Positions 1-12,900 of a DNA stretch of 64,000 nucleotides are shown here, in pieces (within the stretch, counting starts at the first letter, position 1; each line of letters opens with the position of its first letter). Source of the DNA: Takifugu bimaculatus (lineage: Eukaryota; Chordata; Actinopteri; Tetraodontiformes; Tetraodontidae); NCBI GenBank assembly GCA_004026145.2, contig CP034979.1, positions 12,813,485 through 12,877,484 of the forward strand, given 5' to 3'. The position numbers and the translations under genes are program-made. Below the pieces are notes generated by a model. That model made no database searches and had not been told where the DNA came from. It saw nothing but the letters and a program-made list of their open reading frames with translations.

Positions 1-2063
1 GGCTTTAAAACGTGTCTTACAAATATCCAATTTGGCTGATGCTGTCCAGACAGTAATGAAATTAAAATAAACAGGATCAAGTTGGAAATAGTAGGGTGGT
101 TGTTCTAAACCTTTTTAGCGGAGAGTGCAACACACATTTTTGTAAGGGTGGGGGAGGAAAAACAGTCACTGGGCACCTAATCCACCGCATTCTTGTCAGG
201 GGTCCGAGTCTGAATTCAGGCTGGCGTCAATGCCGTGCACCAGGAGGGGAGCAAAAGGCTGAGGTAATTGGATTGGAATACGGCATTGAGCGTCAGACAA
301 CAAAAGATATCCATCTCTCTCATGGCCTTTCAGCTCTTTTGTGGCTGGCTGGAATTTATTTGGTTATTTGCTCCCGCTCTTCCGAGGACGAGAGAGTGGG
401 GGCAGGCCACCGGGACTGGCTCAGGCCGGTGCTCTGGTAGACAGAGTCACGGCGCCTGTGCTGCTGCGGTGTGGGGATGTGTGAACCACAGATCCCCCCA
501 AAGCCCAGGGGTCATTGTGTGATCATTACCATAATCACATTAAGGCTGCAGGAGATTAACACCAGAGCCTCAGAGGAGCGACCCCTTCTGCGACTGTAGG
601 CCGCGCTTACAGGGAACTGGGAGAGTGCTGCTGGTCTACCTCAGGTGGGAGATGGATGCCATCGACGCTGGGATAGCCCTCTTATCCCCATCAAATGCAC
701 ATTTTTGTACATCCTAGCAGACCTAACCATGCATGTGAAGCTAGTTTCTAGACTCCATCACAGAAGAATTCTCTCTGGGGTTAAAAACCTCTCAAATTAA
801 CCCTAATTACCCTGAAAGAGCATTTCAATGAGGCATGTAACCTGAGATGTCTATCTGTTGAGGCAGGGAAGGGGGGGTGCTGGGGTCGTACCTTCAGCTT
901 GAAGTTCACCCGCAGGAACTGCAGCATGGTGATTTTGACAGCTGTGATTAAAATGCTGGGGAGAGCTTGTGAAGGCATTACACCGACTGCACCCGTGCTT
1001 CACCCTCGCAGCATGGATGCAGAAATACCGATGATGAAAGATGAATTCAAGGAATCTGATGCTTCTTAGCCGTGCTATAATGCCTGACATCATCTGCTCA
1101 ACAACAACAAACTCCTAGATGAAGTATTGCTAACTTACCTCCTAGCCTTTAGAACAAGAGAGAAAATGGAACCCAAGCGCTCAGTGGAGGTTTGAGGATG
1201 TGTCGAGGGACGTTAAGATGATGTCCAAACAGCATTTCTACAACCTTCCTAGATAGGGTCCTGTCAGGAAGGTAGTGGAGAACTATATTGACCTAACGTC
1301 TTCCTCGTCTCTGTGCTTCATTGGCCTCTCCAGCAATTCCTGGTGCCTCCTTCAGCAACACCGTCGGTATTTGGTTGAAGCAGAATCCACAGGAGCCAAA
1401 ATTAATGTCAGAAAAATAGAAATTTCTGAATAGCCAAAGTTCTTGCAACAACCACGTGGACCCTCATTTTTTGTTTCCCCTTTTTGTTTTCTTGCAACCT
1501 CACAGTGCAATTTTTTTAATTCCAAATAAAAACCTTGAGATAGTTTTTGATTATATAATATTAAAATTGTTGCTAGCCGTTTTATAAAAGCAATCATCAC
1601 TTCAGGCCGTGCTATACACTCATTTTAGGGGGATTTCCTGCCTCTGCCTCACAAATGTTTAAGTGTTTACGGTATTTCAAGGCAAAAGATGAGGACATGT
1701 GAGGCTGAACCCCGCAGGTGCTACCGTTCACATCTTTGTGTCTCTGAAACATAAAGATAAGATAAGTTCTTTGCTTCACTGCTGAAGTGACGGCAATGAA
1801 CTAGACTTTGTGCATTCTATGGAAAAAAGTTAGTAAATGCCAGATCTGTCTTCTTATCAGTTTCAAACACATACAAAGATGCTGGAGATGACTGTGAAGG
1901 CCTATAAAGCAAAGTGGTGAAACCTGACATGAGTTACTGATTGATGTGCTCCTCTCCATGTAAAAACGCCGTTTCCAACTGTGTTTCCTTGATTGTGACC
2001 CTTTGACTGACCTCTGTAATTGGTCCACACAAATCACTAACCACAGGGACCGGAGGGGGTTCC

Positions 2064-2140
<77 letters not shown>

Positions 2141-3499
2141 ATCTAATCACTGATCTAGTTTGCAGATTATCTCCTTGCTGGTCGCCCTTTGACACCAGAA
2201 GGACGGTGGAGAGCTGGTATCATCCCGCAGGCTGTCATCGTCCTGCTCCTCGGTCCCAACTGTGACCCTGGAACAACGATCCACGGCAGGACGATGGACG
2301 TATTTGAAGTCTTCTTTTACTTTAAGATTTTAAGAGTACAAAGAGCAGGTAGCCGAAAAGCCGGCAGAAATTTGGCGACAGCGAAGGCAACTCCTGCACT
2401 TGTGCCGTCAGGGTGACAGATTTAAAACATCACACCAACTTTTCAGAAGGTTTCGACATGAGGTTGAGATTTTCAGCCTCGCTGGAGCTCTGGGCTCAAC
2501 AACTGCTTTCTGGTCTGAAACATGTCACATTCCTCGAGCAGGCATAACACCTGCAGCGGCGCAGGTCCGGGCCGCCTGAGTGTGCACGGCTGATGACATC
2601 AGGCACCGTCAAACACTGTAAACACACACTCAGGCATTAACATATACGCTCCTTATAATAATGAAGAAATGAAAAAGTCTGTAAATCATTACTAAGACTT
2701 ATGCAACATTCCAGGTTTATACAGTGATAAAACAGGTTAGAGGATGGCTTTAAGTTTACATATAAATAAGCAACTGTTTCAAATCATGAAACCTACAATC
2801 ACTATGCTGTAAATGTTTAACCATTTGACACCAGAGTGTAAGAAAAATTGATTTAATAGACCCCCAGATGTCACCGTGCACAGCAACATGGCCGATCTCA
2901 AGTTTTAAAGGATGACACAAAGCGTCTTCAGGAGTTCGACACTGAACGCGGGAGCAACCAGGCCAGACATCAGTGATCCTAAAAACCAAGAGTGTGTTTT
3001 AAAACTGGCTAAAGAGAGTCCACAAGTACTCTGGGGTGCGTTAGGGTAGAAAAACCTATTTAGGGATGCTAAACCTTCCAGAATCAAATAAAGAATTGTT
3101 ACATAAATAAATAATCATGTGTGACAGATGGAGAAAGAGTACAAGTTAAATTAAAAAAAACATTATATAAGGTCATACACAATCTGATGTAGGAACAACT
3201 TGTTGAATTTTGAAATTTCTGTCAGTAGATAATAACTGTCAGTAAAATCAAGGATGTCCTCGGATGAAACCAAAATGTCTCACACTCTCATTCTGCATTC
3301 TAGCTGATTTGGAGCTGCGTAATGCCGATGGGAAGCATCAACTCAGCCGGCCCATCATCCAGTTGGTCATAAATCAGCAGGAGGTAAAAGCTCATCTTAT
3401 CAATTATGGCTGCTCATATTTTGGATGGGAATCGTGATGAGTTCTGGTGATCAATGGGACTCCAGGTCACAGATCATGTGCAGCCTCAGTTTCCACCAG
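1..3499. other. Non-coding sequence upstream of jag1
   Basis: No exon of a recognisable protein was found on either strand. Open frames here are short and show no family signature. The only clear structure is the long GT microsatellite at 2067-2139. The stretch probably holds distal regulatory sequence for jag1, but that is inferred from position alone. Confidence 0.6.
2067..2139. repeat. (GT)n microsatellite
   Basis: A pure GT run of about 36 repeats, upstream of jag1. Frames that read through it on either strand encode only Cys-Val or His-Thr repeats and are not genes. Confidence 0.97.
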
Positions 3500-3931
3500 A
3501 ATCGCGGCCACAGAGGCCTGAGCGAGCAGCTCCGTCCCCATGATGGAGGGCGGGCCCACCGGGGCCTCCTCATGAATATGGAGCCGCGGAGCGCCGCAGA
3601 CACTCCCACCTCTGGTGAACTTGTGTATCCAGCTCTGGCCAACTCTCAGTCAGTCAGCAGTGTGCTCAGCTGCCGCATGGCCACTGTGTAGGAAAAATTA
3701 CATTTTTCTCCACATAACAAAGTGGAAAGTGCCAGAAAAACGACGACGCGCTCGGGGAGGCTTGAAGGACGCAGCGGGGGAAGAGCTCGTCTATGAACCT
3801 GGAACTTGTGCTCCGCTGATTTAAAGTATTAGTTGGCCTCCAGTTGTGCATGTTCAGAGCAGAGGAGAGCTCTGGTGCCGTGTGTCGGCCAAACGAATAG
3901 TGCAAACGAGTGGCAACAGCAGTCCGGAGGC
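3500..3931 (+). promoter_or_regulatory. jag1: Probable jag1 promoter and 5' UTR
   Basis: This GC-richer block lies directly before the jag1 start codon. No TATA box at a convincing distance was seen. The transcription start cannot be fixed from sequence, so the extent is approximate and inferred from position. Confidence 0.4.
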
Positions 3932-6900
3932 ATGGTGTCGAGACTGGGCTCCGTGCTTGCTGCCTTCCTCCTCTGCTTTCTGGCGCAGGTACGTGCGTTC
4001 CGTCGTCCGAGGGTCACTCGGTTCAGCTGCCTGGAAGCACTTTGATTGCGTGCCGCGTCGCCTTAAATGTGCGCGGCCATGATACCCTAAAATAAAGAGA
4101 GTCCAGCAGCAATTCTTAACAAGCGCGGATAAAGTCGGGACGCGTTTGTGCGGGTTTCTGACGGTTTCGCGGCTTTGAATCGGCTGTCGTGTCTCCCACA
4201 GGTGTCAGAGGGATCCGGACAATTCGAGCTGCAAATCTTGTCGATGCACAATGTGAACGGGGAGCTGCTGAGCGGCATGTGCTGCGACGGCGCACGGAAC
4301 ACGGCGGACCGCAAGTGCACACGGGACGAGTGCGATACCTTTTTTAAAGTTTGCCTGAAGGAATACCAGTCAAGAGTTTCGGCTGGGGGGCCCTGCAGCT
4401 TCGGAATGGGATCTACGCCTGTCCTAGGAGGGAATACGTTTTCTTTGAAGAGCTCTGTCAGGAATGACAAATCCAGGATAACTTTGCCCTTCAGTTTTGC
4501 CTGGCCGGTGAGTTGGACACTTTAAATACACACAAAATAAATTGCGCCCAGACGCGCTACATTTTCAAAAAAAAAAAAAAAAAAAAAAGTGTTTGAAGGG
4601 CAATTCTGTGCAATTACTGTCTGTCAGTCATTCTCCCTCCCCGAGAACCGGATAGAAAGCAAACAAACATGGTTTCTTTTTGGTTGGAGTCTGTGAATTC
4701 CCCTTTTGACGAAGGACCTCCTCATTATCTGCACCAATTTACCAGGTGCATGTGTTTTTGCTCCATCAGGCCCCAGAACCGAGTTCTTCACTATGAAAAG
4801 ATCAGGAGCTAAAACCACAAATTTCAGTGCGTTTCACTTCCGTGCCTCTACACCGTATTCTCAGAAGGTTCCATCCTGCTTGATTCAACAGATATGAAAG
4901 TTTGGTGAACCACATTCTCACAGCCCCCCCCCTCCTGTCTGGCCCTCCCCAGCAGCTCCTCATGTTGCACCACGCTACAGCTACACAGTTAGGAAGCCAC
5001 TCTCGGGTTTCCTCCGCGTCGCCTCACCTCGGCAGGGTAAACGGGTCCTGAGCATCGTAGTCCAGATATTTGTTTGACTCTGCCGTGTTGGAGCAGCTCA
5101 GCCTGGTGAGAATCAAAGCTCGCGGCGCCTGTGGGGCCCCAGCTCGGCCCCTGAGTCTCCAGCGCCGTGGCTGATGGGTGAAAGGCACAGTGCCCCTGGT
5201 ATGTGTGTGTCCAATTACATCAAGGCTATTTTTACCTCAATCCCGATGGAAGTCGGTGTTGTGGCTCCAGGCATTGTGTGCTGTGATTTCTGGCGTGTTA
5301 CCGTGGAGATTTGCAATGATAGCATGTAAAACAATGTCCTCAGCAGGGTAACATGCAATTGGATCTGCTCTCTAGTTCTTCCTTCACTCTTCTGTGGTGC
5401 CTCACACCCTTTATTTATTTATTTTTTTTAAATAAAGACAAAGGTTTCTGTTTATTTTCACGCTATGGCAGCACGCCGTTGGCATGAACACTCCAGGGCG
5501 GATTAGTTCCATCCTCCTTTGGTGATTTGCTGATTGGCTGCATGTGCATGTTGGTGGAGAAATTACACGGTTGTGCTGGCGGCAGGCGCACGGCGAGATC
5601 TGCGAGTTCTGTGGCGTATCGGCTGAAAATGCGAGGGAGTTCTGGGAATCGCTGTAGGGCGTTGAGCCCACCAACTGTCACCGGCTCAGGATGCGATACC
5701 ACTCTGCTCTTGTCATCAGTTGATTGGCTGCTGTGGACAGACAGCAGTGAGGTGCGGGTGAGATCTCGGGTACGTCGAGTTCATGCGCGCCCCCCCCCCT
5801 CGGCCTCGGTTGCGGGCCGCATGAATTTGGCCTCCTGTCCGGGCCAAGGGCTTTGTTTAAGTCATGCTCGGTTGGACCCCAGGCATTTCATCGCTTTAAC
5901 CTTGCCACCCACAGTAACCGCTGCACTTAATGAGGCTGCACACATGTGCACGGATCAGGTAGGGTCGGAGCCAAGTGTCCAGCTCAATACCGTCTGGCGG
6001 ACCTCTTTGGAGCCCCGGCCGGTTCAATAGTGTCTGCTTCATGCTTTTTTTAATTCCACGCAGGAGTGAGGGCCTTCACAGTGTATCAAGCAAGGACAAT
6101 GGCGTGCCCTCTGTGACTGCGGCGAGGATTACAGGAGCATAATGGAGGCCGTGCAGCTGTAATGCCAGCGCAGGCCAAGCAACAGGAAGCAGTTGTAGTA
6201 GACTCAGCAGTGATGAAGTTGGCTCGCAGGCAAACGGTGACCTTGCCCCCGTGGCCATCTCAGCATATTTTCCCAGGTGTTGTACCAGAAGGAAAGGGAG
6301 AGCTTTTGTGTTTTGGGATCGGACACGTCGAGTTTACATTGGACCTGAGAGGCGCCGCGGCCTCGTTTCAAATCTCGCTGATCAGGCATCCTGATTCCGA
6401 TATCGGATTTAATTCTGCTCATATTGGATAACGTCTCCTCCCTCCGTCTCAAGCCCGGAGCGTGCTCCCAGGCTAGCTACATGCTAGCTCCGCCGTGACT
6501 CACTTGTTGACCATCCATGGCTGTCTGAGAGCGGAGATCAGGTGAGCTGGGAAACAATAGTCGCTTCAGCCTCGAGGCCCAGTTCTGCCGCCAGCTGTGG
6601 CAGTAATGACATGTTTGTTTTATTTAGTCTGCTCTGATGTGGCATTTAAGTGCAAGTTACTCCAGTGAAAGGCGGAAGGAAAGCTGTCCTTTTTCTTCCC
6701 ATTTACTTTGACTCACCCGGTCTTCTACTTTAGAACTTTCTCGGTGTTCTTGTGCAAGTGCGGCGTTGCGTAATAGTTCAAGTGCTTCTCAGCGTCGTTC
6801 CAGACGGTTTGGTAGCGTGACACGCGTAGAAATTACATTTATTTTTCTACTTGTTTTGTTTCCCTTTTATGGTAAATGACCTTAGCGAGAGGAAGGCGGG

Positions 6901-9900
6901 CTCCGTGTTTACTTCCACGCTTGATTTTAATTCCTTTTACTGATTCGGTTTGTTTGCTCTGCGAGGGAGACGCAATCTGCCACATCATGTTTTATCTGGC
7001 AGACAAATGTCTTGTTCCTCAGAAGATGCTTTAGCTTTCACAGTATAATTTAATAACCTGTTGGTTATTTAATAACCGACCCTCCCTCCTGTTTTTATTT
7101 GGATGAAGCCCTCTCGGGGGAAACGGTGCAGCTGGTCCCTGCTTCATCGGCGTGGCCGTTGACTCTTCAGGCGACCCTGACAGTTGTTCTGTCACCGGCC
7201 TTTACGGCAGAACAGGGTCGACCCAACGACTGGTTGGATCTCAGCTTGATACTGTTAAAGTGATTGACTCAGGAAAACCGATACAGAAGGTCAACATCCC
7301 TCTGACGGGATTGTTGACATTTCCTCTGGACCTTTGGCTGCTTTGTTCTGTTATTCCAGGAGACATTTCTTTGTCTTTAGTTAGATTACCTTGTAATGAT
7401 ACAGCAGTGGGTCCATTTTCAGCCTGAACTGTGCGTCTGTGTGTGTGTGTGTATGTGTGTGTGTACGGTATGTGTGTATGGAGGAAAATTCCCCTACTAA
7501 AGGATTCAGCAGTGTTCCTTGGCAAGTCGATTCAAACTGGAACGATCTTCCCTGCTTGTGTTGCTTGTCTTTTGGACATTGTCTGCTTGGCCAGGAAAGA
7601 TAAGGACATATGGCCACACTTATAACCCTGGGAAGTGTGTGTGTGCGTGTGAGTGTGTGTGTATACTTCAAAAAGAAGCTGCAAGTCAGCTGTGAGCCTG
7701 GGAAAAGTGAACCTGGCAGTGGCAGACGGTTCAGAGCTGATAACAGCCTGGGAGTTATGGAGTGCTGGTAAACGAGGAGCCAGGCGGTATCTCTCCCTCT
7801 CTGGAAGCAGTTATTCAGTCTGGAGCCGAGCAGCCAGTAAGAGCAGGGCTGCTGCTCCGATGGAGCCGGAGTGGCATCGCTAGGGGGACAGTAGAAGTTT
7901 GGGTGTTTTGGCAGGTGAGCCATAAACGGGCGTATTACGCTCTTCTTTATGTTTGACCTTGAGCGGGTTCACCTGCTGCTTTCGTGACCTGGGGCTGATG
8001 ATCACATGGCTGCCACAGCTTCCATGCTGATGCGTGACCAAACCCATCTGAGATAAGGGTGTTTTCGCCGCGTTCCTGTTGATTTTTGTCATGGGAATCG
8101 ACCAGAAACCCATTAGATTCTTCCCTTTCAGCAACCCTGTCAGCTCCGGACACAGTTTGTAATTTCGGAGGGTTGCAGGTGAACCGAGTTGTTACACTTG
8201 GCAGGCGCTCGCCGTTCCAGCCATCGCCAGTAAAACCATAACTTCAAAACATGCTCGCATAGATTGGAAGGTCAATCAAAGTTGACTTGGTTGCAGATGT
8301 TCTAATGCAAGACTTTTTCATTTTTTTTTCATTTTTGTGGTTTATATTAGTCAAAACCACACAAACGCAATGTTGCAATAATGTGAAATGTCTGTAGATG
8401 ATGGCCCACGCAGCTGACGTCTGATGGGTGACGTTACGTTTGAGTTCCTCAAATGAATGAGCTGTGTCATGCTCGGGGGGGTGTTGTGCCTGACAATCAC
8501 GCCCCCCCCCCCCCCCCCACACACACACGCACAAATAAATAAATAAATAAATAAATGCGTAGCTGCATTGGACTGATGCGTAAAGTCCCCAAAAGGATTG
8601 TTGTTCTTATAGTGTTGATATAAGTGGCTGCAGGTTGACGTCGAGGATCGGGGATCACATTACTGCTGACTCATTTACTCGAGTTCTGTGTCAGGTGACC
8701 ACAGCCACTTGTGAGTCAAAACACACCGAGTCCTGGGCAGCTGATGAGCTCTGTTTAAAATAATAGCTGCTGAAATAACTGGCCAAGGATGACAAACGCG
8801 TCTCCTGGCAACAGGAACTCATAGAAAAGGTGAAGCCTTGAAACCCCCGAGTCAGTTTTCTCTGTTTGGAGAGTAAACACGGGGCTTTCCTCCGCACGCT
8901 TGTTTACCACCAACTTACCGCTGCGCGTGCGTGTGTGTGTGCGCGTGCGTGCATGTGTGTGTGCGCGTGCGTGTGTGTGTGTGCGTGTGTGTGTGTGTGT
9001 CGAGGAGGTGTTTTAATGGACGCTGCAGCGCGGCGAGTGCGTTACACTTTCTCACAGTCGAATACTTTCCCCGTGAGTCTGCGGCGCTCGCTCGCTCGCT
9101 CGCTCGCTCGCAGCTACATTGTTCGCTCCCTCATGACTGTGTGAGCGTGTAAGCTGATATTGGTGTGAGCACAACGGAGCCTGAATTGGACAAAGCATTT
9201 TTTGGGGGGGGTAGTGAAATGTAGAAGTCTCTCTCGTTCCTGTCTTGCAGCCCACCTCGCCATCCGTCACATACACGTCTTTTGCTGTCACTTCATTTTT
9301 CTGCGTGCGATGACTTGGGCTGAGGGTCGTCTCTGTAAGCACTTCATTTTGGGTTTCTCACAGCATTCCTGGTGGCACCAGGGGTTTATAAATTTAATAT
9401 GAAATCCTACGTACGCTGCACAACAGAACCGACTTTGTGCTCTCTTAGAACACTGGAAAACGTCTGCTGACTTCTCGCCACACTGTTTAACCATGTGGAA
9501 AAACTCTTTCTGCAGAGAGCAGTGGGTGTTTGAGAGGAAGATATATTTCAAGCGCCCTATCGTCAGTGTCGCTTCTGTGCCCCATTTTCTTTTTTTTGGT
9601 TTACTTTCAAACCTGCCCGACTCATTATTCAAAGCTGTCTGGTTTCACTGTTGGAGGGTGACCATGGAAACCGCTGCCACCACAGAGCCCTCCGAGGCCA
9701 CACAAGCATGTTAACAGGTAGAAGCATGCGTACTGGCCGGAGCTTCGGGCTAACTTGATGAGAGGCACATAAAACATTGGCAGGGCCAGTGAGGTCATGG
9801 GAAATCTTTTTTTGTTTAACGCCTAAAAACAAATGTTTGGAGAGGAAAATATGCTCACTGTGACATTCGTTAAAGCAGAAACATCTGGGGCTGTGTTCGA

Positions 9901-12900
9901 GGCGAGCCTGAACAGTCCCAAATGAGAATCAGCCTTCTCTGCTTCTAAAACGCTGTATTGTTGAATATTGAGGTTTATAGATGTCTTTTATGATGTGGCA
10001 CCTGCTAACCTTCCCTTTGATCTCTGTCTTCTCTTCTACAGCGATCCTACACTCTGATAGTGGAAGCCTTCGACTCCAACAATGAAACCAGCGGTGAGTA
10101 TTTGTGCACGTCTGGCAACCCCCCCCCCCCAACCCCGGTCTGGGAGAAGTTGTGTCGTTGAAGGTCACACAGGGAAGTTTATTCTCTCTGAACTCCCTGC
10201 TCTGGTCCTTTGGGTGTGCGTGTGTGTCCTGTCCTGAGAGAGTGTGTTGACAGGTGCCTGTAAGATGGGGAAGCAGGCGGGAGGAAGGAGGAGGATGACG
10301 AGGAGTGGTGAGGGAAGGAAATCTAGGGGAGTGGTGCACAGTGTTTTGATTGGCCTGATGGTGAATCTGCGACCAGCATCCCATCAAAGCCAGTTCACCC
10401 AGTCTGCTGTACTGTTGGAAACATCCGGAGCTGGATGCTGGTCCCTCCACCAGGAGCAGAGGCGGCTCTGTACCTGAACCATAGTTGCCATGATGGGACG
10501 GCCTTGTTTATGCAGGTCTGATGGAGGTCAATGGGGTTTCTGTCTTTTCTGCTGTATTTGCCGCTCCCCAGAGAACTATTAGGACACTGGTGTGAAAAGC
10601 CCCCTGAATGAACACAGTCAATGCTGGCTAAGCCCCTCTTGAGCCGCTCCAGGCCGGCTCCCAGCTCCGATTGCCTCATCTGTTGTGATTGTCCAGATAT
10701 TAAACCATCCGCTTTTAAACCATGTTAATCCATCCACTATCCAAATGGGAACGTGGATTCACTTTTAGCTTTTTTTTTTAATGCAGCGTTTTCAAAAAAG
10801 ATTCATGTGTATATGTGGAAACTCCTCTAGTGGTTGGTTCAAAGGGCTTTCTGTGTAGCGGGGGTCTTTGGGACCAGAGTGGTACCTTTCTTTGAGCTTT
10901 CTAAAGCGCGTGTGATTTATGCTGAGCACTGAGCCAGGCAGCAGGTAGCACGGACATGCTACTCCTGACAGCGTAGGTCAGCAGACGCTAGAGAAATGCC
11001 ACACGGTTGAGCTCTGGATTCCAGAGCGCTGCGAAATGTGACCGGGCACTGTGATGTGCAACCCCCCCTCCCCTTCCCCTCCACCACCCCACCAACGCCA
11101 GCCCCAATATACACACACACCCACTGTGGTAAATAAATGACAGGGGGCATTGCATCACAGCACACAGAAGAGCGATTCACCCAGCGGTCGCTCACCTCTG
11201 CTCCCGCGGGCGCCGAACGGCCGCCGCGGCCAGTTTCCTGCTCCTCTAGGTGGAAGAGCGAGAGAGAGTCTCGGAGTTGGTGGTCGGCGTGCGATGGGGA
11301 CCGAGCACTCGTTGTTTGTGTTTGCTGTGTGTCGTCGCAGCCTTGGCTCTCTCGTCTGGCCTTGTCCCTTTGACAGCGTCATGGCCGCTTCCTGTTTGAC
11401 TTGAAAATACGCCTGTTTCGGGGTCTAGGTCTGTGTGTGTTTAACTTTTGCACAATCACAACGCAGGACGGCCCCCCCCGCCACATAGATGCTATAGTTA
11501 GCAGTCTGTAGGAGTCTGTTGTGGACATATTTCAACCTCTGGTAGCGCAAGAATGCACGTTTGGGAAAATGCGCTGATGGCACACTGGCAGGCGTCCCAG
11601 CGCTGCCTGTGGCATCGAGGTTCCTGGGCTGTAATTTATGGTGGCTGCGGTTCTGTCCGCACTTGAGCAGATGCAAAGGGCAGCATCTGAAACCAGTAAT
11701 ATCAAGCTGTAAACCTGAGAGTCAGAACCCAAGCGTGGAGCGTCGTGGGGGGGGCAGAACGGACGGTGCTCCCTGTTTGTGTTTGCTTTAATCACGAATA
11801 ACCTGCAGTTTTACAGCTGCTTTTTTTTGGCTTTTCTGTGTTGATGGAGCCTGTTTCCCCCCATTTTAGGTGCAGATGGGAGGTTAATAGAGAAAGCCCC
11901 CCACTCTGGCATGATCAACCCAAGCCCACAGTGGCAGAAGCTAACCCATAACGGACCCGTGGCCCAGTTCGAGTACCAGATCCGGGTCATCTGTGATGAG
12001 CACTACTACGGCTTTGGTTGCAACAAGTTTTGCCGGCCCAGGGACGAATTCTTCGGGCATTACACCTGCGACTACAATGGAAACAAAACGTGTCTGGAAG
12101 GCTGGTCCGGACCTGACTGCAACACAGGTGAGCGGTCAGCGGGTCGGGGCGGATGATATCAGCAGCGATGGAGACGGCAGCTCCAGACGGCCGTATTAGT
12201 ATTTGTGACTATGAATGAGTCCTCTGAAGTGAGCACCACTGTAATGTGTGATTCATGCTGATACACTGTCTGCTGTGTGATCCCAGTGAAAGGAGGCCTT
12301 TGTTCCTGCACCCTCGCATCATTTTCCTCTTCCGTCTCCATTCAAATCAAGCTTTTCAGTCTCTGTATGATTAGGAATAAACTTTAACCCCCCCCCTCCC
12401 TGCAGGAAATCGGCCCGAGCGCCTCTCACATTCTCAGATATTCCACTGTTCAACGCAGAGCAAGATTGATTGTTGCAGACAGCCGTGTTTGTTCTCGCAT
12501 AATGAAATGTTATGGAGGACAGTAATTATATTAGATTTACTGCTTTAATTAAAATGTGCTAAAATAAAAATGGAGCTAAGTTTGAACGCAGTCACCAGGC
12601 CGTTATTTTCTCCCTCCTCTTGTAGCTATATGTCGACAAGGCTGCAGCACTGAACACGGATCCTGTAAGGAGCCAGGAGGATGCAAGTAAGTCACCAAAG
12701 CTGCCCTGTGTGATTTATCCGTCTGCTGTCGCTGCACTTTTCCTGTGTCAGACGTCAAACATGGTTCGTTCATCCGCCTGAATTTATGACGGACGCTCTT
12801 GCCAGACGCGTGTGGTGTGGCTCAGACAGATAATGTCGTGGTGCGCCCCCTCCCTGTGCATGCCCCGGGTCTGCGCCAGGAAGCTCAGCTTCGAGTCTCT

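Larger units (their letters stand above)
4508..10041 (+). other. jag1: jag1 intron 2 (largest intron)
   Basis: This intron separates the signal/MNNL exon from the 52-nt exon 3. It holds a 19-nt poly-A run near 4568, a poly-C run near 8502-8518, an alternating GT/GC tract at 8922-9002 and a short GCTC repeat. No additional exon was recognised. Several overlapping open frames at 5.4-6.0 and 7.2-8.1 kb have no family signature. First and second introns of developmental genes often hold enhancers, but no element can be assigned without alignment. Confidence 0.8.

Noticed and set aside
2059..2066. TTCCCACG, an RBPJ-like word upstream of jag1
   Set aside because: A single short match at the edge of a GT repeat is expected by chance; not enough for a Notch-feedback claim.
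1801..2142. His-Thr and Cys-Val repeat proteins from GT/CA microsatellites (also near 31.5, 39.8, 47.6 and 58.5 kb)
   Set aside because: These are translations of dinucleotide repeats, not genes.
5527..6030. 167-residue plus-strand frame in jag1 intron 2
   Set aside because: No homology recognised and two other frames are open opposite it; intron 2 is bounded by confident jag1 exons.
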